DNA from: Polyangiaceae bacterium
GTDB taxonomy: Bacteria; Myxococcota_A; Polyangia; Polyangiales; Polyangiaceae
NCBI GenBank assembly: GCA_016929495.1
Contig: JAFGIS010000449.1
Location: 1 to 64,000, forward strand
Length of the DNA stretch: 64,000 nt
Reading direction: 5' to 3'
Part shown: positions 47,225 through 56,534 of the stretch, in pieces
Numbering within the stretch: the first letter of the stretch is position 1
Layout of the letters: every line of letters starts with the position of its first letter
Made by a program: the position numbers and the translations under genes
The notes under the pieces: model-generated
Database searches by the model: none
What the model was told of the DNA's origin: nothing
Seen by the model: only the letters and a program-made list of their open reading frames with translations

Positions 47225-49315
47225 ATGAGCCAGCCCACGCACAAGGGAGGCCACCGTGGCACCTCGCCGGGGCAGCCCGTCACGGAGCGACGGCGTCTCG
47301 GCGCCGTCCGCCATCGGGCGCTCATGCTCGCGATGCAGGGTGATCACCGTCAGGCCGCCCGGCTGCTGCTCGACCACCTGCAGGTTCGTCCCGAGGACTT
47401 TCGCACACTCGATGCCGAGTCGCGCCGGTTGCTCAGCGTCGCTGCGACGTACCTTCACAAGGCAGGGGAGGCGCAAGAGGCTGCCGTCCTGTTCGAGTCC
47501 CTCGGCGAAACGGCACGAGCCGCGGCATTGGACCAGGGTGGGCCTGTATCGATGACCTTCGCCGCAGAGGAGTCTCCGTCGCTGCAGACGTACACGAAGC
47601 TCGATGCACAGGGGGCCAGCGCGGCAGTCCCGGTCGAAGAGGACACGGACGAAGCCCCTGTCTCGGTCCTCTCGAAAGACCTGAGTGCGGCGATCGGCTC
47701 GGCGAGTCTGCCAGACCGAGAGCTGATCGCGTGGGCCGAGACGCAGATTCGAGAGGGGCGCCCCGTCGAGGCTGCGCGCAAGCTGGCCGACACCGGATAC
47801 CCGTACGAGGCCGGCGTCTGCTATCTGAAAGCCGGAGAGGTCGCACCCGCGCTCGCCCAGTTGACACGCGTTGCGCCTCAGGATCCGAACTACCGCGCCG
47901 CAGCACGCACCATCGTCCGAGTGCTTGGACGCCTGGAGCGCTGCGATGCCAGATCGGCGAAGTTCTTCGTCCCGTTCGTGGCCCGGGGCCCTGTCGATGA
48001 AAGAGAGATCGGTCTGTTCTTGCGGCTCGCCTCGCTCTTGGAGGCCAACAACTTCGTCGGCGATGCGCTTGCCGCCCTCGAGTCGATTCGCCGCGGCTAC
48101 CCAACGCATGCCGAAACGCTCGCTCGGCTGAGGCGATTGCGAATGGCTGCCGTGTCGCCCACGTGCTTCGCCAGCGACGGGGCCATCGCGGAGATCGCTG
48201 CCGCGGTCGCCGCAAATCAGGACGCAGCCGTCGCGCGGGGCCCGGCGGACCGAGCGACCGAGCCCGCGGCGAGCGCTGCCGTCCGACCGAACGACACGCA
48301 CAACGAGCCGGATTCCGTTCTGCGCATGGTGCGCGGTGCAACGCCAGACCGTGTATCGATAGCGAACACGGAACACGAAGTGAGTCCTACCCTCCAAACC
48401 ATGCCCTCGGCCCCCGACACCTCCGAACGGCCGAGCACGGTTCGGGTGTCGCTGGTGCCGGCGACCGGCGAGTCGCTCGAAGTGCGTCTCGAACCGGGCG
48501 CCATCATCGCCGAGCGGTTCCGACTGAACGCGCTCATCGGCCAGGGTGGCATGGCGATGGTCTTCGCCGCTACGGATCTCGAACTCGAGGAAGAGGTCGC
48601 GCTCAAGGTCTTCTCGGGCCAGCTCATCACCAAGGAATGGCTCGAAGAGGCGGTGCAGCGTTTCCGGCAGGAGCTCAAGCTCTGTCGCAAGCTCCGACAT
48701 CCCAACATCATCCAGGTCTATGACATCGGCATCCATGGCGGACACCGCTACTTCACCATGGAGCTCTTGGCAGGAGTGAGCCTGGACAAGATGCTCGGTG
48801 AGCCCCTCGAGGTCGAGCGCGGAGTCGACTACCTGCGCCAGGCTTGCGCAGGCCTGTACGCGGCTCACCAGTGCGGTGTGGTGCACCGTGACGTGAAGCC
48901 GGAGAACATCTTCATCACGAAACACGGTCTGGTCAAAATCATGGATTTTGGCATCGCCAAAAGCTCGGTCCAGACGGGCACGACGACGCTGGGCACGATC
49001 GCAGGTACCCCGGAATATATGGCGCCCGAGCAGATCGATGATTTCAGTGCAGCAGGACCGGCCGCGGACCAGTACTCGCTCGGCGTGGTCGCGTACTACA
49101 TGTTTACCGGGTGCGTTCCGTTCAAGCACGATCAGATGATCAGTCTGCTCATGATGCACCTTCGGCAGACTCCTACTCCTCCCCGAGAGCTCAACCCCTC
49201 GCTCCCGGAGAAGCTCGAGCAGGTCATCCTGCGCATGCTCGCCAAGCGACCCGAGGATCGATTCGAGAGCTGCCGAACGGCGGCGCACCACTTGTCCGAG
49301 GCGATTGCGGGGTAG
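47225..49315 (+). CDS. serine/threonine protein kinase with N-terminal TPR-like region
   Basis: 'LIGQGGMAMVFAATDLELEEEVALKVF', 'GVVHRDVKPENIFITKHGLVKIMDFGIAKS', 'GTPEYMAPEQ'. Confidence 0.92.
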   Translation: MSQPTHKGGHRGTSPGQPVTERRRLGAVRHRALMLAMQGDHRQAARLLLDHLQVRPEDFRTLDAESRRLLSVAATYLHKAGEAQEAAVLFESLGETARAAALDQGGPVSMTFAAEESPSLQTYTKLDAQGASAAVPVEEDTDEAPVSVLSKDLSAAIGSASLPDRELIAWAETQIREGRPVEAARKLADTGYPYEAGVCYLKAGEVAPALAQLTRVAPQDPNYRAAARTIVRVLGRLERCDARSAKFFVPFVARGPVDEREIGLFLRLASLLEANNFVGDALAALESIRRGYPTHAETLARLRRLRMAAVSPTCFASDGAIAEIAAAVAANQDAAVARGPADRATEPAASAAVRPNDTHNEPDSVLRMVRGATPDRVSIANTEHEVSPTLQTMPSAPDTSERPSTVRVSLVPATGESLEVRLEPGAIIAERFRLNALIGQGGMAMVFAATDLELEEEVALKVFSGQLITKEWLEEAVQRFRQELKLCRKLRHPNIIQVYDIGIHGGHRYFTMELLAGVSLDKMLGEPLEVERGVDYLRQACAGLYAAHQCGVVHRDVKPENIFITKHGLVKIMDFGIAKSSVQTGTTTLGTIAGTPEYMAPEQIDDFSAAGPAADQYSLGVVAYYMFTGCVPFKHDQMISLLMMHLRQTPTPPRELNPSLPEKLEQVILRMLAKRPEDRFESCRTAAHHLSEAIAG

Positions 49316-49369
49316 CGGTCTATTCGCTCGCGGCCTTGCACGTCAGACAAGACGAGTTGGCCATGCTAC

Positions 49370-49545
49370 GCAAACCAAACGATCCAGTACGCGTGCCAGC
49401 CCATGAAGTACGCGTCGCGGAGCACCGTGTGGCGAGGGCAGCCGCCGGCCATGGCGTAGATCTCGCCATCGAGAAACCGTGCTTGGTCGAGCTCTCCAGC
49501 TCGAGCGCAACGTAGTCGGCGTACGTGTAGCGGTGCAGACTCCGC
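49370..49545 (-). pseudogene. frameshifted remnant of a Uma2-family (DUF820) nuclease
   Basis: reverse strand reads 'RYTYADYVALELESSTKH' then, after a 1-nt frameshift, 'FLDGEIYAMAGGCPRHT'. Confidence 0.65.
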
Positions 49546-49780
49546 GCAGAAAGCAGCGTCAGCAGCGTACGCTAGCACGGTAGCGGCATCCCGCGCCTGA
49601 GAGCGCTCCACGCAGGGAGGTGCTCGGCCAAACCGAAGAGCGGCCCGACGGCCGCTTATCCGAAGACACCCCGATCTTGACGGCCCCCGGCCAAACGCAT
49701 TGCCCCCACGCAAGATTTGGTGCCCTGTTGGGCTGGGAGGGGCCGTCGTGACCAGACGTTGGTCGCTGCGCGCTGTGAGT

Positions 49781-50539
49781 CTACTCGCAGCTCGGCTCCG
49801 CAAGCGTACAGCCCGCAAGCCATCCATCAACCAGATCGGCCGCCAAACACGTCCATGCTGGATCGTCGTCCGCGATCGTGGTGCCAACGTCCTGCACGGC
49901 CGTCAGGCAGCCGTCGAAGTAGCCCGCAGGCGACAACGTGCAGATCTCGGCTTGGGTGTAGGTGGTGCCGGCGGTCCCCGTGCGCTCGTAGTACTCTTTG
50001 CTCTTTTCGGTCTTGCTGACGTGGAGGGCTGTCTGGTCGTTCTTGACCAGTATCAGGTGCACCTCGTTGTAGAGCCCGCGCTGGTCGTCGGAGGCGAAGC
50101 TGTGCATGTACAGTCCCGGGGTCCGATCGCGCAGACCCTGCATCGTGCAGCTGCTCTCTTCGCTGGAGATGTCGCGCTCGCCTCCGTTGAGCTGCGCATA
50201 GCTCGAACCACACGCCGTGGCAGAGCAGGTCATGAGGGCGTTGTAGTCGACGCCATCCGGATCGAGAGTCCCGGCTTCGGCATCGGTGTCCGTGCTCGCG
50301 TCCTGCGTACCCGCCCCTGCGCCGGATTGGCCTGCGTCCAGCATCGGATCCACGCCGCCCGCGCCTGCCCCTGCGGCGCCTGCTCCGCCGCCGACGCCTT
50401 CATGGCCCGCGTAGCTGGCCGGCTGCTGTTGCTCGGCAGCGTCGGTTCGCCGGGTCGAGCAACCGAGCATGAGCGCGAGCCCCAAGGTGACCCCCCAGAG
50501 TCGGCTACTCCATCCTGCAGAAAGGCGTTGTACTGTCAT
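49781..50539 (-). CDS. hypothetical lipoprotein
   Basis: 'GLALMLGCSTRRTD' lipobox; Gly/Ala-rich linker then globular domain. Confidence 0.7.
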   Translation of the reverse strand: MTVQRLSAGWSSRLWGVTLGLALMLGCSTRRTDAAEQQQPASYAGHEGVGGGAGAAGAGAGGVDPMLDAGQSGAGAGTQDASTDTDAEAGTLDPDGVDYNALMTCSATACGSSYAQLNGGERDISSEESSCTMQGLRDRTPGLYMHSFASDDQRGLYNEVHLILVKNDQTALHVSKTEKSKEYYERTGTAGTTYTQAEICTLSPAGYFDGCLTAVQDVGTTIADDDPAWTCLAADLVDGWLAGCTLAEPSCE

Positions 50540-50697
50540 CGTCAGCCCAGTCGATCATCGGCGCGGACTCGGCCGAGCCAAGCCGCACACCCGAAGCACA
50601 GCCGCTCGAGCCTAGCACTGCCAGCACCCGACGCGCTGGACCGCTTCGGGATCGACTACTGTACGCTCACTGCACTATTCTGGCGTGAGTGCGGCCC

Positions 50698-52554
50698 TCA
50701 GCGCAACGTGATGGGCTCCCTCAGCGTGAAGGGCGATCCGGAAAACCTGGGGATGATAATCGCGCGCGCGTACGTGAGAATGCATCCCGCCACCGGAGCG
50801 GATGCGATCGGTTCGCCTTCAATGTGAGCCTCGCTCACGTGCCCCTTGCCATCGAAGGTCAGAACGACGGTCGCCGTACCGGTCGCGCGCCCACCCTGAT
50901 GACATCGTTCGGCTGTCGCCAGCACGGAGCGGACGCGCTGAAGCACGATCGCTCGATCCAGTCCCTGGGGCATGTCGGAAGCGGCCCGGGGGACTGAAGC
51001 GGTCGGAGCAGGCTCGGTCTCGGAGGGAGCCTTCTGTTGCGATTCCGTAGGTGCCGAGGCAGGCCGTTCAGCGGAGGGGGACGGCGCGACCGCTGGCAGG
51101 CCAGGCGCAACGCTGGACCCTGGTGAAACGCTCGATGCTCGACGCGCCTTGGACGCTGCGTGTCCACTTTCGCGCGCAGTGCTCGCGGAAACGGACGCAC
51201 GGTGCGCCGACGACCGAATGAACAAGGCGGCGGATACGACCATGGCCGCGAGCACCGCCGCACCGATGACCCACCGCGCGCCGCGACGGCCGCGACGAGG
51301 ACGAGCCGGCTGATTCGGTGCTAGCAGCGGTCCGGCAGAGGCATCCGCCTCGGGTGTGTCGGGTCTGGTCGCGTTGTCGAGCGCCAACGGCGCAGCTGCG
51401 GGGCTGGCCACGAAAAGGCCGGGCGCCACGGCGTCGGGCGCCACAGCGTCGGGTGCGAAGGGATCCGGCGCAATGGACTCGGGCCCGAAGGGATCCGGCG
51501 CAATGGACTCGGGCCCGAAGGGATCCGGCGCAATGGACTCGGGCGGGTAGTCCAACGTGGCACTGTCGACGTGTTCGCCGGGTTGCGCGGGTCGGTGCGC
51601 GGAGCTCGGCGGCGCTTCGCCGACGGTCGCATCGTGCGCCGCCGGGGCAACGACTGCTTCGGCAAGCGCTGGTTCGGCTGGGCGAGGCGACGCCGCGGGT
51701 GGTGCAAGCGGCGCGTCATCAGCGCCCAGCGGACGCGTGGGCGCTTCGTCCGTGTCGAACCCCGGCACTGTGGAAACCTCGGTGTCGTCTGCCGCAGCGA
51801 TCGGCTTGGCGCCGAACGCAACCGGAGCCGTCTTCGCAGCGGCGGGCAGCGCGCCGGGCCAACGAGGGTTCCGCGTCGGTGCCGCCGGTCGCGCAGGCAG
51901 CCGAGTCGAGGAGCTCGGTTTGGAGTCCGGCGCGGGCGCCAACGCGTCGGGGGCTCGCGCGTCCGCGGCGCGGGCGTTCGACGGCCCTGGCCTGGGGGGC
52001 AGGGGCTTCCTTGCGCCGCGGGACAACGAGAGCGGTTTCGCTGCCGTCACCACGACGGCGTTGTCCGGCTCGCTCGAGTCGGTATCCGACTTCGCAGACG
52101 CTCGGGGCGATGACTTCAGCGGTTGCGGTGCAAGCACGGAGCGTGGAACGACGGGTGGCAGCTTGGCCTTCTGCCCCGAGAGCCGGGGCACCGCACCGTG
52201 CGCGGTCACCGCCCGTGGGCGTGTGACATGCTCGGGTGCCTTGGGCGCGGGGCGTTCGTCAGGACGGAGCGCGGCTGGTGGCTTGTCTGGCTGCTCAGAC
52301 AGCGCGTTGGCTGACGTCTCACTCCCTGACGGCGTGCTCACTGGTCCAGTGCTTGCCGGACCGCCCTGCGTTCCGGCCAATGGAGCGGCGAGCGTGGGTG
52401 GCACCGAGTCGGTCGCGTCCACGGTGATGTGCGCGCCGCAGTTGCGACACCGGACAATCACCTTGCGACCCGCAAGACGGCGCTTGAAAAGCTCGTCCGG
52501 AATCGAGAACTGCGCCTCACACGCCCTGCAGGTGATCGGATTGAGCGACGCCAC
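50698..52554 (-). CDS. MJ0042-type zinc-ribbon protein with Pro-rich linker, TM and AgmX/PglI-like C-terminal domain
   Basis: 'ITCRACEAQFSIPDELFKRRLAGRKVIVRCRNCGAHI'; TM 'GARWVIGAAVLAAMVVSAALFI'; C-term 'GTATVVLTFDGKGHVSEAHIEG'. Confidence 0.82.
   Translation of the reverse strand: MASLNPITCRACEAQFSIPDELFKRRLAGRKVIVRCRNCGAHITVDATDSVPPTLAAPLAGTQGGPASTGPVSTPSGSETSANALSEQPDKPPAALRPDERPAPKAPEHVTRPRAVTAHGAVPRLSGQKAKLPPVVPRSVLAPQPLKSSPRASAKSDTDSSEPDNAVVVTAAKPLSLSRGARKPLPPRPGPSNARAADARAPDALAPAPDSKPSSSTRLPARPAAPTRNPRWPGALPAAAKTAPVAFGAKPIAAADDTEVSTVPGFDTDEAPTRPLGADDAPLAPPAASPRPAEPALAEAVVAPAAHDATVGEAPPSSAHRPAQPGEHVDSATLDYPPESIAPDPFGPESIAPDPFGPESIAPDPFAPDAVAPDAVAPGLFVASPAAAPLALDNATRPDTPEADASAGPLLAPNQPARPRRGRRGARWVIGAAVLAAMVVSAALFIRSSAHRASVSASTARESGHAASKARRASSVSPGSSVAPGLPAVAPSPSAERPASAPTESQQKAPSETEPAPTASVPRAASDMPQGLDRAIVLQRVRSVLATAERCHQGGRATGTATVVLTFDGKGHVSEAHIEGEPIASAPVAGCILTYARAIIIPRFSGSPFTLREPITLR
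51457..51545. repeat. three tandem copies of a 30-bp coding repeat encoding (PDPFGPESIA)n
   Basis: 'gaagggatccggcgcaatggactcgggccc' repeated, identical across nearly all of 3 units. Confidence 0.9.
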
Positions 52555-53128
52555 TGGAGCCTTTCTACGGTCGCTGACAGGCGGTAATTACCCGGCGCTG
52601 TCTGTCTGACTGAAACGGGTGTTCACGTCACACGGCCCGCTTGATCCATTCGGGAATAGGCCGGCCGATCCGTCTTACGCTGAGCCTCAACCTCCGGCGC
52701 AGTGTACCGTGGCTGCGTTGAATGCACGACTCAACAGATCGGGATCCAAGCGCCCCGCCAGCGGGCCAATGCGGCCCGGCGGGCTGTTGAGGCAGTCCCT
52801 TGGGCCTGGCACCTTGCGTCGGGTGAGGCGAGGGGTATTCGGAAGCCCCCCGACTGGGCCAGCTTCGGGCTCGCGGTTTTTTGCCCCCAAGATGCCCCCT
52901 GTTGAGTGAGCCCGTACCAGCCTTCCCATCGCGCCAGCCGATCGAGGCGCCGCGATACCGCAATCTCGGGACTCTTGGCATTTGTTCTGGAACCGAGCGG
53001 CACGTGATCGCGCGCGACTCGATTGAGCGTGGACACGAGCCGCGCTAAAAGCGCCGTTCGAGCGCGCTCGGCTCTCTGCATCGGGCGTGCGTTGGCGCGG
53101 CGAACGCCGTTCACGAAAGAGGATCCTG

Positions 53129-55009
53129 GTGGCCCGCTTTATCGATCAGCTGAAGAGAACCCACGATTGTGGTGCGTTGCGCACGTCGGACATCGGAAGC
53201 GAAGTGGTGCTCTTTGGGTGGGTCGCCAACCGTCGCGACCACGGCTCGCTGGTTTTCGTCGACTTGCGTGATCGCGAGGGCATCACGCAGATCGTCTTCG
53301 ACCCGGATATCTCACCTGAGGCGCATCACATAGCGGAAGCACTGCGCAACGAGTGGGTCATCGGGATCCGGGGACGCGTCCGTTCGCGCGGTCAGCAGTT
53401 CAGCAAGAAGGAACAGAAGCTCGTCAGCGCAGCTAACCCCAATTTGTCCACCGGCGAGATCGAGGTTGAGGTCTGTGAGGCGACGGTCTTCAACCGAAGC
53501 GAGACGCCGCCCTTCGAGTTGACCGATCAGACGGACACGCGTGAGGAAATCCGCCTCATGTACCGCTATCTCGATCTGAGGCGAGGTCCACTTCAGCGAG
53601 CACTCAAGATGCGACATGCGATCAACCAGGTGGCGCGCAACACGCTGGCGGCGCACGGATGCCTCGAGCTCGAAACGCCATTTCTGGTGAAGTACACACC
53701 CGGCGGCGCACGCAACTTCCTCGTACCGTCGCGGATGCATGCCGGAAAGGTGTACGCACTGGCGGAGAGCCCGCAGCTGTTCAAACAGCTCTTCATGGTG
53801 GCCGGGTATGATAGGTACTTCCAGATCGTCCGGTGCTTCCGCGACGAGGACCTGAGGCTCGACCGGCAGCCCGAGTTCACCCAAATCGACATCGAGATGA
53901 GCTTCGTGAACGAGGACGACGTCTTCGGCCTGGTCGAGCAGCTCGTCGTGGCCGTCTGGAAAGCCGCGGCCGGCGTCGACCTCACGGAGACGTACCCTGG
54001 CGGGCATTTTCCGCGCATGCCTTTCGACGAGGCCATGCGCGACTACGGCAACGACAAACCCGACGTGCGCTTCGGCATGAAGCACACGGACTTGACCGAG
54101 CTGATCATCGAGCACGAGGGCGGCGGTGTACCGTTCTTCGCGGCCATCGCCGACAAGTACGCGCGCGGCGTGCTGCGCCGCGACTTGCCTGGGGAAATCG
54201 TCAAAGCACTGGTCGTGCCGGCCAGCGCGAACCTCTCGCGAGCAGACCAGGACAAGCTGGAACAGGTCGCCAAGAGCATGGGCGCCGCGGGTTTGGCGCG
54301 CGCACGCGTCGGCGCCGAAGGGGCGTGGACGCAATCGCCCCTCGCGAAGGTTATCACGCCCGAGCTACGCTTGGCGATCAACCAGGCCACCGCGGCAAAG
54401 CCAGGGGACCTCATCATCTTCCAGGTCGGGCGAACTGCTCTGGTCCACACGGTGCTCGCCAACCTGCGCGTCTACCTCGGCAAGAAGCTCGGGCATATCC
54501 CCGAAGTGGGCCATGGCGGACAATGGCAGTTCCTGTGGGTCGTCAACCCGCCCCTGTTCGAGTACGACGATGAACACAAGCGTTGGGTGGCGGCCCATCA
54601 TGCGTTCACCCGTCCCCACGACGACCACGTCGACCTGATCCAGACGGATCCCGGAAAGGTACTCTGCTACCGATACGACCTGGTTCTCAATGGCTTCGAG
54701 ATCGGTGGGGGCTCCATCCGTCTGCACGACCCGGTGGTGCAGCAGCGCGTTTTCGCTGCACTCGGCATCGACGAGGCGACGGCCCAAGACAAGTTCGGGT
54801 TCCTCCTCTCCGCGCTCCGCTACGGAGCGCCGCCACACGGAGGCATTGCTCTCGGTATGGACCGGATTGCGATGTTGCTGGCTGGAACGGACAGTATTCG
54901 GGACGTCATCGCCTATCCCAAGACGCAGAAAGGCACAGACGTCATGAGCGACGCCCCGAGCAGCGTCGGGCCCGAACAGCTCGCCGAACTGCACATCCGC
55001 CCGGTCTAG
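53129..55009 (+). CDS. aspS: aspartyl-tRNA synthetase (AspRS, bacterial type with GAD insert)
   Basis: 'LRTSDIGSEVVLFGWVANRRDHGSLVFVDLRDREGITQIVFDP', 'GGARNFLVPSRMHAGKVYALAESPQLFKQLFMVAGYDRYFQIVRCFRDEDLRLDRQPEFTQIDIEMSF'; GTG start. Confidence 0.96.
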   Translation: MARFIDQLKRTHDCGALRTSDIGSEVVLFGWVANRRDHGSLVFVDLRDREGITQIVFDPDISPEAHHIAEALRNEWVIGIRGRVRSRGQQFSKKEQKLVSAANPNLSTGEIEVEVCEATVFNRSETPPFELTDQTDTREEIRLMYRYLDLRRGPLQRALKMRHAINQVARNTLAAHGCLELETPFLVKYTPGGARNFLVPSRMHAGKVYALAESPQLFKQLFMVAGYDRYFQIVRCFRDEDLRLDRQPEFTQIDIEMSFVNEDDVFGLVEQLVVAVWKAAAGVDLTETYPGGHFPRMPFDEAMRDYGNDKPDVRFGMKHTDLTELIIEHEGGGVPFFAAIADKYARGVLRRDLPGEIVKALVVPASANLSRADQDKLEQVAKSMGAAGLARARVGAEGAWTQSPLAKVITPELRLAINQATAAKPGDLIIFQVGRTALVHTVLANLRVYLGKKLGHIPEVGHGGQWQFLWVVNPPLFEYDDEHKRWVAAHHAFTRPHDDHVDLIQTDPGKVLCYRYDLVLNGFEIGGGSIRLHDPVVQQRVFAALGIDEATAQDKFGFLLSALRYGAPPHGGIALGMDRIAMLLAGTDSIRDVIAYPKTQKGTDVMSDAPSSVGPEQLAELHIRPV

Positions 55010-55103
55010 AGATGGAAGCCTGCTCGCGGTTCGCCCGGAAAGACCCGTTCGCCGGCGTGTTCTCGCGGCAGCCGCTTGACGTTGGTTTGCCTGTACCGGC
55101 ACG

Positions 55104-56513
55104 ATGAAACTGCCCATGGGCGCGCGCATCCTCGTCGTCGACGACAGTCCCACGATTCGCAAGGTCGTGTCGGCTATCCTGCAGGCTCGTTCCTACGAGG
55201 CGCTCGTGGCAAACGACGGGCAGCAGGCGCTGGAGATGCTCGCGACGAACTCGGTCGACTTGGTGCTCGTCGACTTCGTGATGCCCCGCATGAACGGTTA
55301 CCAATTCTGCCGCGCGCTCCGGTCCACCGACACGCTCAAGCAGACACCCGTCGTGCTGATGAGCGCGAAGGGCGATCACATTCGCGGGCAGTTCCTCCGG
55401 CGCACCGGCGCGCTCGATGCCATCACGAAGCCCTTCGACGCCCACGGCCTGCTGGCGGTGGTTGAAGGTGCGCTCAAAAAGCAGCGACAAGGTGTCACTC
55501 GAGCCGATCTCGACGCCGCTGGTCCGATGGCCGCCGAAGGCGAGGCGGCGGCAGACGTCGTCCGACCCAGCTTGCTTTCTGCGGAGCTGGATCCGAGTCG
55601 GCGCCGACTGCGAGCCGCCAAGGAGTTTGCGAGAGCGCTCGCCGACATCGTCGTGCCCGAGCTCGTTGCTTCGAACGGCGGCTCCGGTGTCACCAGCGAC
55701 ACGATCACGCAGGCCATCGTGCACGCCGTCACGCCGGAATCCATGGGTGCGCTCACTAGCCTGCTCCGCACGCTCGACTTTGGCGCGACCAAGCGCGAAG
55801 TGCTCGCGGGCGACGTCTCCGTGATCTCCATCTCGGAGGTCCTGCAGATGCTCGAGTTGGCACGTCAGACGGGTGCGCTCAGCGTCGCCACGCGGGGTTC
55901 GGAGGTGACGTTGTACCTGAGGCGCGGGGATCTGGATCTGGCGATGTCGCGCGGCATGCGCGACGAGTTCTTGATCAGCCGCTATCTCGTCGACAACGGG
56001 GTCGTGACACGTGAGCAGCTCGACGCACTTCTGGCTGAGCGGAGCGATCCTCCCAAGCTCCTCGGAAGAAGGCTGGTCGAACGCGGGCTGGTCACCGAGG
56101 AACAGATCCGCGAAGCGCTCAAGTGCCAGAGCTCGGAGCTCGTCTACGAGACGGTGCGCTGGAAGACAGGCTGGTTCAGCTTCATTCTCGGCGCTTCGCA
56201 CCTCGCCGCCGACGAGGCTCGGCTCGGCCTGTCCACGAGCGCACTCTCGGTCGAAGGGTTTCGGAGAGTCGACGAGTGGCGTCTCATCGAGGGATCGTTC
56301 GATTTCAACGACGTACTCTACAAGGACGAGGGTCTCGTCGAACGGATCGGCGACCACCCTCTCACGAAGCTCGAACGCTCGATCATCGACGCCATCGATG
56401 GGAAGCGAACCGTTCGAGAAGTCGTGGACGAAAGCCACGGCAGCTCTTTCGAGACCTGCAAAGCGGTCTTCCAGTTCCTCAATTCACGCGTGGTGCGGCG
56501 GAAGGACTCCTAA
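55104..56513 (+). CDS. response regulator receiver (REC) + DUF4388 domain protein
   Basis: 'ARILVVDDSPTIRKVVSAILQARSYEALVANDGQQALEML...VLVDFVMPRMNGYQFCRAL'; 'ISISEVLQMLELARQTGALSVATRG'. Confidence 0.88.
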   Translation: MKLPMGARILVVDDSPTIRKVVSAILQARSYEALVANDGQQALEMLATNSVDLVLVDFVMPRMNGYQFCRALRSTDTLKQTPVVLMSAKGDHIRGQFLRRTGALDAITKPFDAHGLLAVVEGALKKQRQGVTRADLDAAGPMAAEGEAAADVVRPSLLSAELDPSRRRLRAAKEFARALADIVVPELVASNGGSGVTSDTITQAIVHAVTPESMGALTSLLRTLDFGATKREVLAGDVSVISISEVLQMLELARQTGALSVATRGSEVTLYLRRGDLDLAMSRGMRDEFLISRYLVDNGVVTREQLDALLAERSDPPKLLGRRLVERGLVTEEQIREALKCQSSELVYETVRWKTGWFSFILGASHLAADEARLGLSTSALSVEGFRRVDEWRLIEGSFDFNDVLYKDEGLVERIGDHPLTKLERSIIDAIDGKRTVREVVDESHGSSFETCKAVFQFLNSRVVRRKDS

Positions 56514-56534
56514 GGGCGGAAAACGACGGCGCCG

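Noticed and set aside
52619-53080. Small ORFs between the zinc-ribbon gene and aspS
   Set aside because: Multiple overlapping low-complexity frames with no conserved-looking sequence.
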